The notes under the pieces are model-generated. The model saw only the letters and a list, made by a program, of their open reading frames with translations, searched no databases and was not told the DNA's origin. Positions 1 to 7,879 of a stretch of 64,000 nucleotides of DNA are shown piece after piece. This stretch comes from LMUY01 sp965198565 (GTDB lineage Bacteria > Pseudomonadota > Alphaproteobacteria > Acetobacterales > Acetobacteraceae), in contig OZ240665.1 in the NCBI GenBank assembly GCA_965198565.1, positions 1,178,001-1,242,000 on the forward strand. The letters run 5' to 3'. The position numbers and the translations under genes are program-made. Each line of letters begins with the position of its first letter. The first letter of the stretch is position 1.

Positions 1-380
1 TGCCCCTGCTCGACGCCACCGCAGCCAATGCCGGGCGGCTGCCCGACGAGGTGTCGGCCGATAACGGCTTTTGCTCGGAAGCCAATCTCGCCGGTCTGGT
101 CGAGCGCGGCGTGCGCGGTTATGTCGCGACCGGACGCGCAAAACATCCTGCTGGTGGTAAATCGAACAGCGGTCCACTGACTGTTGCCATGCGCCGAAGA
201 CTCCGCCAGGGCGGCCACCGAAGCCGCTACCGGCTGCGCAAGCATATCGTCGAGCCCATATTCGGCCAGATCAAAGCCGCCCGCAGTTTTCGCCAACTCC
301 TCCTACGCGGTGTCGAGAAGGTCACCTGCGAATGGGCGTTGATCTGCACCGCCCACAACCTCGCAAAGCTCACCGCATGA
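1..380 (+). CDS. IS1182-type transposase, C-terminal part (cut by window edge)
   Basis: The reading frame enters from the window edge and ends in TGA at 378-380. It carries the C-terminal part of the DDE domain of IS1182-family transposases: SADNGFCSEANL near the start, then the run RKHIVEPIFGQIK, which holds the family's final acidic residue, and EWALICTAHNLAKL at the end. No frameshift is visible in the portion present, so the copy may be intact upstream. Only about 70 bases separate it from the stop of the facing phosphoesterase gene, so the right end of the element should lie near 380-450; I could not fix its inverted repeat. Confidence 0.8.
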   Translation, partial: PLLDATAANAGRLPDEVSADNGFCSEANLAGLVERGVRGYVATGRAKHPAGGKSNSGPLTVAMRRRLRQGGHRSRYRLRKHIVEPIFGQIKAARSFRQLLLRGVEKVTCEWALICTAHNLAKLTA

Positions 381-452
381 GGGGAGCCATGCCGCGCGTG
401 CCAAAACCGCACGCCTTACTACAACCAGGCAAACAGTTACCGAGACACGCTC

Positions 453-1799
453 CTAGCTGTCGAAATGCACGATCTGGTGGGTCGCAAGGTCGATCGTCAC
501 GTGGTCGTCCGGGGTCTTGGAGTGCAAGCCGTCGTCGGACGGGTGATACTCGATGCTCAGTTGGGTCGTCGTCACGATGATGCGCAGGTAGCCATTGTCG
601 GTCTGGTCGTAGCTCTCCAAGGTCACGGTGTCGGTGTCGGTCGGGATGGTGAGTGGCGTGCGCAAGGGCGGGTCGGTGGGCTTGGTCAGGGTCTGCGGCT
701 TGCTGTGCCCACCGCCGCCCGCGATGATGTAGGGGATCAGCATCGATCCCCGCGCCCGGGTGTAGCGCTGGTAGTTGTGCGCATGCGCCGACAGGATGGC
801 ATGCGGCCACACCCCCACCTGGTCGCAAATCGTATCGATCTGCTGCCGCATGGCCGTGGACGAGCCGTGCCCGCGCTCGCCCGCAAGCGTGTAGGCGGGG
901 TGGTGATGCGCCAGGATCAGCGCGCCGGCGAACGCCTCTTGCTTCACCCGTGCGAGCGCTGCCTCGAGATAGGTGAGCTGCACGTCGGTGAGGCCGGGGA
1001 ACTTGCCGTCCTGGGTGGAAATCACGCCCGGGTCCTCGAGCGTGCCACTGTAGATCGCCAGGATGCGCAGGAACGGCGCCTCGAAGGTGTAGTAGACGCC
1101 GGGCTGGATTTGCGCCGTGCGGTCCAGGCCGCCCGATTCCGGCGTGTGCTCGAACTGCTCGGCGCAAAAGTTGCGCAGCCAAGCGTCCAGCGACTTGGCC
1201 GTGGTGTTCGGCGCCACCATGCCGTCGTGATTGCCGGCAAGGCCGAAGATCGGCGCCGGATAGTTGCGATAGGCGTCGTAGAACTGGTCGTAGTAGTATT
1301 GGGCCTCGCCGAAGTTGTAGATGACGTCACCAAGATGGAAGAAGAATCGCGGCTGCTGGTCGCTCGCGTCGGTGAAGTCGGCCACCATCTTGTCGGTGAC
1401 TTTCTCCTGCAGCGCCGGGCCCTTGACGTTGCCGGTGTCGCCCACGGAGTGGAACACCAGCCGGCCTGCCGCCGTCACTTTCTTCTCGAGATCGGCTCCC
1501 GACTGCCCATACAGCGCCGCCATGGTCAGGATCGGCTCGGCGCCGCCGCGGGAGGCGGGGAATGGCAGGGACTGCAGCTCGCCCGCGCGGCCCTCTTCGT
1601 CGAGCACCTTGTAGGCGGCATCGTCATTGCCGTGCTTGACCGAGTAGGTCGGCGGCACCTCGCTCACTTCCGGCTGGGCGAACCGCGGCTCGGACGCCGG
1701 CACCGTGGCCGAGTTGTCGACTGGGTCCATCTGTGCGGGCGTTGCCGGGGTGCTGACCTTGGGCGGGGAGCCCGTCTTTTTGTGGTTGCGCGCAGTCAT
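453..1799 (-). CDS. Calcineurin-like metallophosphoesterase
   Basis: A 448-residue protein. The metal-binding motifs of the calcineurin-like fold appear in order: GDTG, HLGDVIYNFGE, GLAGNHDG, ILAHHHPAYT and LSAHAHNYQRYTR. The spacing resembles purple-acid-phosphatase-like enzymes, which hydrolyse phosphate esters with two metal ions; the substrate here cannot be told. No signal peptide is seen: the first 50 residues are polar and rich in Pro and Thr. I chose the ATG at 1799 because GGAGG lies just upstream; the frame stays open further upstream but only through a palindromic repeat and another gene's shadow. It is the last gene of the minus-strand repair and phosphoesterase string. Confidence 0.8.
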   Translation of the reverse strand: MTARNHKKTGSPPKVSTPATPAQMDPVDNSATVPASEPRFAQPEVSEVPPTYSVKHGNDDAAYKVLDEEGRAGELQSLPFPASRGGAEPILTMAALYGQSGADLEKKVTAAGRLVFHSVGDTGNVKGPALQEKVTDKMVADFTDASDQQPRFFFHLGDVIYNFGEAQYYYDQFYDAYRNYPAPIFGLAGNHDGMVAPNTTAKSLDAWLRNFCAEQFEHTPESGGLDRTAQIQPGVYYTFEAPFLRILAIYSGTLEDPGVISTQDGKFPGLTDVQLTYLEAALARVKQEAFAGALILAHHHPAYTLAGERGHGSSTAMRQQIDTICDQVGVWPHAILSAHAHNYQRYTRARGSMLIPYIIAGGGGHSKPQTLTKPTDPPLRTPLTIPTDTDTVTLESYDQTDNGYLRIIVTTTQLSIEYHPSDDGLHSKTPDDHVTIDLATHQIVHFDS

Positions 1800-1922
1800 G
1801 GCGTCCTCCAGCGAACTTTTGGGCGCGAGCTGTAGCGGTTGCAGCAAGACCGTTTCAATGACGGCACGATGACATATGTCATCTCGGCTTCCCGGGTCGA
1901 CTAGGGTGTTAATTGTGGCAGC

Positions 1923-1960
1923 CACCCTCACCCTGACCCTCTCCCGCCAGCGGGAGAGGG
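1923..1960. repeat. Palindromic extragenic repeat, copy 1
   Basis: An arm reading ACCCTCACCCTGA is followed by a hairpin: CCCTCTCCCG at 1937-1946 pairs with CGGGAGAGGG at 1951-1960 across the loop CCAG. Two related copies lie at 4848-4885 (inverted) and 4926-4961. It sits between the phosphoesterase start and the phosphatase stop, so it may also influence mRNA stability there. Confidence 0.8.
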
Positions 1961-1963
1961 AAT

Positions 1964-2641
1964 TTAAGGGGTGGCGGGCGGGAGATCGATCCAGGAGAGA
2001 TGGCCGCCCTTGCCGGCGCCGGTGTCCAGGAACACGGCGCGGCCGCCAGAGCTGCCGACATGCACGTACGGCCGGCCGTTGGTGCTGCGGCGGTCGTGGC
2101 CGCAATACACCGTCACCCCGGGCGGGATGCGGTCGACCCAGCGCAGCACGCGCTCGGGGTAGCCGTCGGGCTGGGTGCGCCCCGTGGTCTGGCCGAACAG
2201 CGCGCGGGAGAGCGCGGTGTCGACCCGGCCCAAGCCAGGGGGCGGGGCTTGCTCGAGCATCGCGGTGTGGAAGCCGCCATGCACGAACACGCGGTCGCCA
2301 TGCACGATCCAGGCGGGGGCGCGGGTGATCGCGTCCAACGCGCGTTCGCGCAGGCTGGGCGGCAGTTGGGTGAGGGTCTGCTCGAGCGCGGGGTCGATGC
2401 GCACGGGCAGGCCGCCGAGCGCGCGGCCCAGTTTGCGGTCGTGGTTGCCGAGCAGGAAGATGCCGCGGCCCTCGTCCACCAGGCGGAGCGCCATGTCGAG
2501 CGCGCCGGCGCTGTCCGGGCCGCTGTCGGTCAGGTCGCCGAGCTGGACGATGAAGCGGTCGGTCTCGGTGGCGAAAGCGAAGGCGCGGGCGTCGCCATGG
2601 ACGTCGCCCACGACGCGGATGGGCTGACCCGGCGGGATCAT
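1964..2641 (-). CDS. PPP-family protein phosphatase
   Basis: A 225-residue protein with the five signature blocks of PPP phosphatases: GDVHGD near residue 13, GDLTDSGPDS, GNHDRK, VHGGF and CGHDRR. These bind two metals; bacterial members act on phospho-Ser/Thr or on diadenosine polyphosphates, and the sequence does not say which. The ATG at 2641 shares one base with the photolyase stop (TGATG), which implies translational coupling to the photolyase upstream. Confidence 0.8.
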   Translation of the reverse strand: MIPPGQPIRVVGDVHGDARAFAFATETDRFIVQLGDLTDSGPDSAGALDMALRLVDEGRGIFLLGNHDRKLGRALGGLPVRIDPALEQTLTQLPPSLRERALDAITRAPAWIVHGDRVFVHGGFHTAMLEQAPPPGLGRVDTALSRALFGQTTGRTQPDGYPERVLRWVDRIPPGVTVYCGHDRRSTNGRPYVHVGSSGGRAVFLDTGAGKGGHLSWIDLPPATP

Positions 2642-4092
2642 CACGCGGCTTCCCGCATGGCTCGGAAGGCGGCGAGGGCACGGTCCCTGCCTTCGACCAG
2701 GCCGACCAGGGGGCGCGGGTAGCTGCGGCCGAGCTCGACGCCGGCTTGCTGGAGCACGTCGGGTGCTGCGTCCCATGGGGCGTGGATGGCGCGATCGGGC
2801 AGCTTGGCGAGCTCGGGCACCCAGCGGCGGATATAGGCGCCCGCCGGGTCGAACTTCTCGCTCTGGGTCACCGGGTTGAAGACGCGGAAGAACGGCGAGT
2901 TGTCGGTGCCGCAGCCGGCGATCCACTGCCAGGACTGGGCATTCACCGCCAGGTCGCCGTCGACCAGCGTGTCCCAGAACCAGCGCTCGCCGTCGAGCCA
3001 GGAGACCAGCAGGTGCTTGACCAGGTAGGAGGCGGCGATCATGCGGACGCGGTTGTGCATCCAACCGATATGCCAGAGCTGGCGCATTCCTGCGTCAACA
3101 ATCGGCACGCCGGTGCGGCCCTGTTGCCAGGCGCGCAGGCCGGTCTCGTCGCGCCGCCAGCGCAGGCGGCCAAACTCGGTGCGCATCGGGGCTTCCGGGA
3201 TGTGGGCGTTGTGCCACAATAGGTTGGCGCTGAATTCGTGCCACAGCAGCTCGGCCAGGTAGCGCTCGAGCCCGTCGCCGGAGCCGGCTTGCAGCGCCCA
3301 GTGCCAGAGTTGCGCCGGGGAGAGTTCGCCCCAGTGCAGGTGAGGCGAGAGCATCGAGGTGAGGTCCTCGCCCGGGGTGTTGCGGCCGTCGTGATACTGG
3401 TTGAGCAGCTCCTTCATGAAGCGCTGGGCGCGGGCACGGGCGCCCGCCTCGCCGGGCTGCCAGGTGTCGCGCAAACCGCCGGCCCAATCGGGCTTGGTGG
3501 GCAGCAGGCGCCAGGAGCCGAGCGTGTCGGATGGTGCGGAGACGCTCTCGAGGCGCTTGGGCGCGGGCACGGGCTTGGGCGGGTGACCCTTGGCGCGGGC
3601 GGCGCGGGCGAACGGGGTGTAGATGCCGTAAGGGCCGCCGGTCTTGGTGCAGATGGTGCCCGGGTCGTAGAGCAGGCTGCTGCGGTGCAGACGCAGGGGC
3701 ACGCCGCCCGGCAGCGCGCTCGCGACCGCCTGCTCCTGGGCGCGCGCCCAGGGCTCGACGCAGCCGCCGGCGTGCACCGCAACCGCGTTGGTGCTGCGGG
3801 CCAGCTCGGGGATGATGGCGGCAGCCTCGCCTTGGCGCAGCACCAAGGGGGCGCCGAGTGCCGCGAGGTCGTGGCCGAGCGAGGCGAGGCTGCCATGCAG
3901 CCACCAGCGATGCGCCCCGCCCATCGCCCATTCGCCCGCCGCTGCGTCGTCCAGGACGTAGACGGGCAGGACCGGACCGTCGCTTGCGGCCGCAAGCAAG
4001 GCTGCATTGTCCGCCACCCGGAGGTCCTGCCGGTACCAGACCAGCGACACACCCTTTGCTTGCTTGCCGGCCCCGCCCGTCCCGCTTGTCAT
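2641..4092 (-). CDS. phrB: Deoxyribodipyrimidine photolyase (class I cryptochrome/photolyase family)
   Basis: A 483-residue enzyme that uses blue light and FADH to split cyclobutane pyrimidine dimers. The N-terminal antenna domain starts with VSLVWYRQDLRVADN; the FAD domain carries GRTGVPIVDAGMRQLW, WMHNRVRMIAASYLVKHL and WIAGCGTDNSPFFRVFNP, with the tryptophans used for electron transfer and dimer binding. Length and motif order are normal for the family. The ATG at 4092 (MTSGTGG) is chosen because homology begins about 15 residues later; the ribosome site is weak and the frame is open further upstream without family similarity. It lies about 50 bases after pdeM and overlaps the phosphatase gene. 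Confidence 0.95.
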   Translation of the reverse strand: MTSGTGGAGKQAKGVSLVWYRQDLRVADNAALLAAASDGPVLPVYVLDDAAAGEWAMGGAHRWWLHGSLASLGHDLAALGAPLVLRQGEAAAIIPELARSTNAVAVHAGGCVEPWARAQEQAVASALPGGVPLRLHRSSLLYDPGTICTKTGGPYGIYTPFARAARAKGHPPKPVPAPKRLESVSAPSDTLGSWRLLPTKPDWAGGLRDTWQPGEAGARARAQRFMKELLNQYHDGRNTPGEDLTSMLSPHLHWGELSPAQLWHWALQAGSGDGLERYLAELLWHEFSANLLWHNAHIPEAPMRTEFGRLRWRRDETGLRAWQQGRTGVPIVDAGMRQLWHIGWMHNRVRMIAASYLVKHLLVSWLDGERWFWDTLVDGDLAVNAQSWQWIAGCGTDNSPFFRVFNPVTQSEKFDPAGAYIRRWVPELAKLPDRAIHAPWDAAPDVLQQAGVELGRSYPRPLVGLVEGRDRALAAFRAMREAA

Positions 4093-4142
4093 GTCTCGCA
4101 ATGTGATACGGCGATGGCGTAGCGGCAATGTCGCTGGCGGTT

Positions 4143-4829
4143 TTAGACGGCTGCCATCGCTATGGATTGAGCAAGCGTGAACGCGAACAAACGGTCGCGG
4201 CCGAGCAGGAAGGCGCGGCCGCCGGCGGGGAACAGCCGCGCGATGGCGGGGTGGCGGATGTCGAGCCCGCCGGTGAAGGCGCCGAACGCCGGCAGCATCA
4301 GCCGGTGCGGCCCGGCGACGAAGCAGGGCCGGGTGATGGTCTGCGCGCGCGTGGCGACGCTCGCCTTGGGGTGGTGATGGCCGCACACCTCGGCCGCCCC
4401 GCCGCTGGCCTGGTGGCGGAACACGATGCCGTCGGCCTCCCACCACTCGGCGGTTTCGCCCGGAACGCCCTCTGGCGGGAGTGGGTCGTGGTTGCCGAGC
4501 AGCCAGAGGAAGCGATGGGCGGTGGCCATGGCGGCGAGGCGGGCGGCGTCCTGCGCGAGCAGGCGGGTGGGGCCGGCCGGGTCGTGGAAGCTGTCGCCGA
4601 GGGCGACCACGGTGTGGGGGTTGTAGCGGCGGAGCAGCAAAGCGAGGCGGTCGAGCGTGGCGCGGGTGTCCCAGGGTGGGACCAGGTGGCCGCGCACGGC
4701 GCAGGCGGATCCCTTCTCGAAGTGGAGGTCGGCGACGGCGAGGAGGTGGCGCTCCGGCCACCAGAGCGCGCCCGCCGGGTCGAGCATCAGGCGGTGCCCG
4801 GCGAGGTGGATGGGGGCGGCGGTGGTCAT
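4143..4829 (-). CDS. pdeM: Ligase-associated DNA damage response endonuclease PdeM
   Basis: A 228-residue metallophosphoesterase of the PdeM family. Motifs seen: VADLHFEKGSA, ALGDSFHD, LLGNHDP and VCGHHHPKAS. In many bacteria this nuclease is encoded with an Lhr-like helicase, an ATP-dependent DNA ligase and an exonuclease. Here the helicase is immediately upstream with an ATGA start/stop overlap at 4826-4829, but no ligase or exonuclease gene is seen nearby; a photolyase follows instead. Confidence 0.88.
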   Translation of the reverse strand: MTTAAPIHLAGHRLMLDPAGALWWPERHLLAVADLHFEKGSACAVRGHLVPPWDTRATLDRLALLLRRYNPHTVVALGDSFHDPAGPTRLLAQDAARLAAMATAHRFLWLLGNHDPLPPEGVPGETAEWWEADGIVFRHQASGGAAEVCGHHHPKASVATRAQTITRPCFVAGPHRLMLPAFGAFTGGLDIRHPAIARLFPAGGRAFLLGRDRLFAFTLAQSIAMAAV

Positions 4830-7486
4830 GGCGCTGTTGCCACTCTTCTCCCTTTCCCTCTCGGAGAGGGTCGGGGTGAGGGGGCTTGCGGCACACGGCC
4901 GCCTGATTGAGGTGCGAGCGGCACACCCTCACCCCGGCCCTCTCCCGCAGGCGGGAGAGGGAGATCGGACTGGGGATGGGGAGGTAGGATGCGTCCCTTT
5001 CGTTGCAGCACGGCCAGGTTGGCGCGGTGCACCGGGTGCACCCGCATCGGCGCCTGCGAACTCTCGCGCTCGCCGGTCGCCTCGGCCACCAGCGCCTCGG
5101 TCTCGGCGAGCAGCGCGTCCTCGTCTTCGTTGGTGCGGACGAACTCGCGGCCGATGTCCAGCAGCACCGGGACCGCCAGCGGGGACACCCGCGGCAAGCT
5201 CACGGTGCGCACATGCCCGGCAACCCGCGCCAGCATTTCGGCCAGGCGGCCGACATCGGTCAGCCCCCTTGCCGCGTCCGCTCGGGTGGCGCGGAGCAGG
5301 ATGTGGTCGGGCTGGTGGCGGCGCAGCACGTCGTAGATCAGGTCGGTGCTCACCGTGACCTGGCGGCGGGTGCGGTCGGCGCCGGGTTGCGAACGGTCCA
5401 CCAGGCCGGCGATCACCGCCACGTTGCGGAACGTGCGGCGCAACAGCGAACTCTCCGCCATCCAGGCCTCGAGGTCATCCCCCAGCATGTCCTGCGCGAA
5501 CAGCTCGGCCATGTCGCCGGGCTCGTTGGCGGACCAGACGGCGATCACGTAGTCGGTGGCGACGAAGCCGAGCGGGGCGAGGCCGGCGCGCTCCATGCGG
5601 CGGGTCAGCAGCATGCCCAGCGTCTGGTGCGCGTTGCGGCCCTCGAAGCAGTAGGCGACGGTGTACCAGCGGCCGTTGCGGGGGAACACCTCCACCATCA
5701 GCTCGTCCGGGCCTGGCAAGGTGGAGCGCTGCTGCTGCAGCGCCAGCCACTCGCGCACCGGCTCCGGGAAGGCGCTCCAGCACGCCGGGTCGTGCAGCAT
5801 GGCGCGGACGCGGGCGGCCAGGTTGGTGGTGAGCGGATACTTGCCGCCGGCATAGGCGGGCACCATCGGCTCGCCGCTGCCGCCCAGCGCGCATTCCACC
5901 GTGGTCTCGCGGATGCGCAGGTAGCGCAGCAGGCGGCCGGCGAACATGAAGGTGTCGCCGGGCACCATCATGTTGACGAAGCTCTCCTCGATCTCGCCCA
6001 GGTTGCCGCCGCCCTTGGCCCCGGCGAGGCGGACCTTCAGCAGCGGCATCTCCACGATGGTGCCGATGTTCATGCGGGCCTGGCGGGCGACGCGCTCGGA
6101 GCGGACCTGGATGCGGCCGTCGGCGTCGCGGAACAGCTTGCGGTAGCGCTCGTAGGCGGCCAGCGCGTAGCCGCCGTCCTCGACGAAGCCGAGCACGTCC
6201 TCGAAGGTGGCGCGGGGCAAGCCGGCGTAGGGCGCGGCATGGGTCACTTCGGCGTAGAGGTCGTCGGGCGAGATGGGTGCGGCGGCCGCCATGAGCAGGA
6301 TGTGCTGGGCCAGCACGTCGAGCCCGCCGGGGCGGGGCGGGTCGCCGTCCAGCTCGTTCGCGGCCACGCCCTGGATGGCGGCCTCGCATTCCAGCACCTC
6401 GAAGCGGTTGGCGGGCACGAGCACGGCGCGGCTGGCCTGGTCCATGCGGTGGTTGGAGCGGCCGACCCGCTGCAGCAGGCGCGACACGCCCTTGGGTGCT
6501 CCGACTTGGATCACCTGCTCCACGCCGCCCCAGTCGATCCCCAGGTCCAGCGAGGAGGTGGCCACCACCGCGCGCAAATCGCCCCGCGCCATGGCGGCTT
6601 CGACCCGGCGGCGCTGCGCGATGTCCAGGCTGCCGTGGTGCAGCGCGATGGGGAGGGTGGCCTCGTTCAGCTTCCACAACGCCTGGAACAGCAGCTCGCC
6701 CTGGGCGCGGGTGTTGACGAACACGATGGTCATGGCCGCCGCAGCGATCCGCTCCAGGATCACCGCGGCGGAGGCGAGCCCCATGCGGCCGGACCAGGGC
6801 ACGCGCTCCTCGCCGAGGCAGATGTCGAGCTGCGGCGGAGCGCCTTCGGGCACCTCGATGCGGCGGACGGGGGCGCCGCAGCCGACATAGTCCGCGATGG
6901 CGTCCTTGTAGGCGACGGTGGCGGAGAGCCCGACTCGGCGCGCCGCGGGCGCCAGGCTGGCGAGACGGGCGAGGCAAAGCGCCAACTGGTCGCCGCGCTT
7001 GGTGCCGGCGAGGGCATGCACCTCGTCCACCACGACGGCGCGCAGGCCCGCGAACAGGGTGGGCGCGGCGGCCTGGCTGAGCAGGAGGGCGAGGCTTTCC
7101 GGCGTGGTGAGCAGGATGTTCGGCGGCCGCTCCTTCTGCCGCGCGCGCCGGGCCACGGGGGTGTCGCCGCTGCGGGTCTCGACGGTGATGGGCAGCCCCA
7201 TCTGCTGGATGGGTGCGACCAGATTGCGCGCGACGTCGGTGCCGAGCGCCTTCAGCGGCGAGACATAGAGCGTGTGGATGCCGTCTTGCGGCTGGGCGGC
7301 AAGCTCCAGCAGCGAGGGCAGGAAGCCGGCGAGGGTCTTGCCGCCGCCAGTGGGGGCGATGAGCAGGGCGGTTTCCCCCGCGGCGGCGGCGTGGAGCATG
7401 GCGAGCTGGTGCGGGCGCGGCGCCCAGCCCCGGGCAGCGAACCAGGCGCAGAACTGTTCTGGAAGTGTTCCTGACACGCGGTACAC
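4826..7486 (-). CDS. Ligase-associated DEXH-box helicase (Lhr-like)
   Basis: An 886-residue superfamily 2 helicase: Walker A APTGGGKT near residue 45, TTPESLALLL, the DEVH box VVVDEVHAL, GLSAT, FVNTRAQGE and RVGRSNHR, followed by the winged-helix and Lhr C-terminal core. It should unwind or remodel damaged DNA together with PdeM. The start is a GTG at 7486 (MYRVSGTLPEQF) with a weak ribosome site. The last 50 or so residues (PLPPAGEGRGEG and PSPRPSPRGKGR) are not protein family sequence: they are translated from two extragenic palindromes, through which the gene reads until its TGA overlaps the pdeM ATG. Confidence 0.9.
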   Translation of the reverse strand: MYRVSGTLPEQFCAWFAARGWAPRPHQLAMLHAAAAGETALLIAPTGGGKTLAGFLPSLLELAAQPQDGIHTLYVSPLKALGTDVARNLVAPIQQMGLPITVETRSGDTPVARRARQKERPPNILLTTPESLALLLSQAAAPTLFAGLRAVVVDEVHALAGTKRGDQLALCLARLASLAPAARRVGLSATVAYKDAIADYVGCGAPVRRIEVPEGAPPQLDICLGEERVPWSGRMGLASAAVILERIAAAAMTIVFVNTRAQGELLFQALWKLNEATLPIALHHGSLDIAQRRRVEAAMARGDLRAVVATSSLDLGIDWGGVEQVIQVGAPKGVSRLLQRVGRSNHRMDQASRAVLVPANRFEVLECEAAIQGVAANELDGDPPRPGGLDVLAQHILLMAAAAPISPDDLYAEVTHAAPYAGLPRATFEDVLGFVEDGGYALAAYERYRKLFRDADGRIQVRSERVARQARMNIGTIVEMPLLKVRLAGAKGGGNLGEIEESFVNMMVPGDTFMFAGRLLRYLRIRETTVECALGGSGEPMVPAYAGGKYPLTTNLAARVRAMLHDPACWSAFPEPVREWLALQQQRSTLPGPDELMVEVFPRNGRWYTVAYCFEGRNAHQTLGMLLTRRMERAGLAPLGFVATDYVIAVWSANEPGDMAELFAQDMLGDDLEAWMAESSLLRRTFRNVAVIAGLVDRSQPGADRTRRQVTVSTDLIYDVLRRHQPDHILLRATRADAARGLTDVGRLAEMLARVAGHVRTVSLPRVSPLAVPVLLDIGREFVRTNEDEDALLAETEALVAEATGERESSQAPMRVHPVHRANLAVLQRKGRILPPHPQSDLPLPPAGEGRGEGVPLAPQSGGRVPQAPSPRPSPRGKGRRVATAP
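4848..4885. repeat. Palindromic extragenic repeat, copy 2 (inverted)
   Basis: CCCTCTC at 4856-4862 pairs with GAGAGGG at 4864-4870, followed by the arm TCGGGGTGAGGG. It is the same repeat as at 1923 and 4926 but in opposite orientation, so with copy 3 it forms a divergent pair. It lies inside the helicase reading frame. Confidence 0.75.
4926..4961. repeat. Palindromic extragenic repeat, copy 3
   Basis: The arm CCCTCACCCCGGC is followed by CCCTCTCCCGC at 4938-4948, loop AG, and GCGGGAGAGGG at 4951-4961, a perfect 11-bp stem. It lies within the 3' end of the helicase reading frame and encodes part of its extra tail. Confidence 0.8.
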
Positions 7487-7563
7487 ATAGGGTGAAACAA
7501 GGGCGCGGGCTAGTCGTTCCTGGCGGCTGCCTGTAGCGTCCGGGCGAACAGGGAGCGCACCAC

Positions 7564-7872
7564 ATGATCCACGTCATCGCCATTCTCACGGCCCAGCCGG
7601 GTCAGCGCGCTGCGGTGCTCGAGGCGTTCCACGCCAACATGCCGGCGGTTCATGCCGAAGCGGGCTGCGTCGAATATGGCCCGGTGACCGACGCGCCAGA
7701 TGCCGGGCCGATCCAGACCAAGCTCGGCGAGGACACGTTCATGGTGGTCGAGAAGTGGGAGAGCCTCGATGCGCTGAAGGCTCACGCGGCCTCGCCGCAC
7801 ATGGCGGAGTATGCCCAGAAGACCAAGCCGATGCTCGCCAGCCGGGTGGTGCACGTGCTGAACGACGCGTAA
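7564..7872 (+). CDS. Antibiotic biosynthesis monooxygenase (ABM/YgiN-like) domain protein
   Basis: A 102-residue single-domain protein of the dimeric ferredoxin-like ABM fold. It begins MIHVIAILTAQPGQ and carries TFMVVEKWES and HAASPHM, typical of YgiN-type quinol monooxygenases or related small oxygenases. An AGGGAG ribosome site lies 8 bases before the ATG. It stands alone on the plus strand, divergent from the helicase gene and convergent with the LysR gene, whose stop is only 7 bases away. The substrate is unknown. Confidence 0.8.
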   Translation: MIHVIAILTAQPGQRAAVLEAFHANMPAVHAEAGCVEYGPVTDAPDAGPIQTKLGEDTFMVVEKWESLDALKAHAASPHMAEYAQKTKPMLASRVVHVLNDA

Positions 7873-7879
7873 GTCCGGG

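Noticed and set aside
453..2681. One long minus-strand frame of 742 codons
   Set aside because: Only the part from 1799 is a phosphoesterase. The upstream part runs through the palindromic repeat and is out of frame with the PPP phosphatase gene that occupies that DNA.
5003..7474. An 823-codon plus-strand frame opposite the helicase
   Set aside because: Composition is rich in His, Gly and Ala with no motif, typical of an antisense shadow in GC-rich DNA; the minus strand has all helicase motifs.
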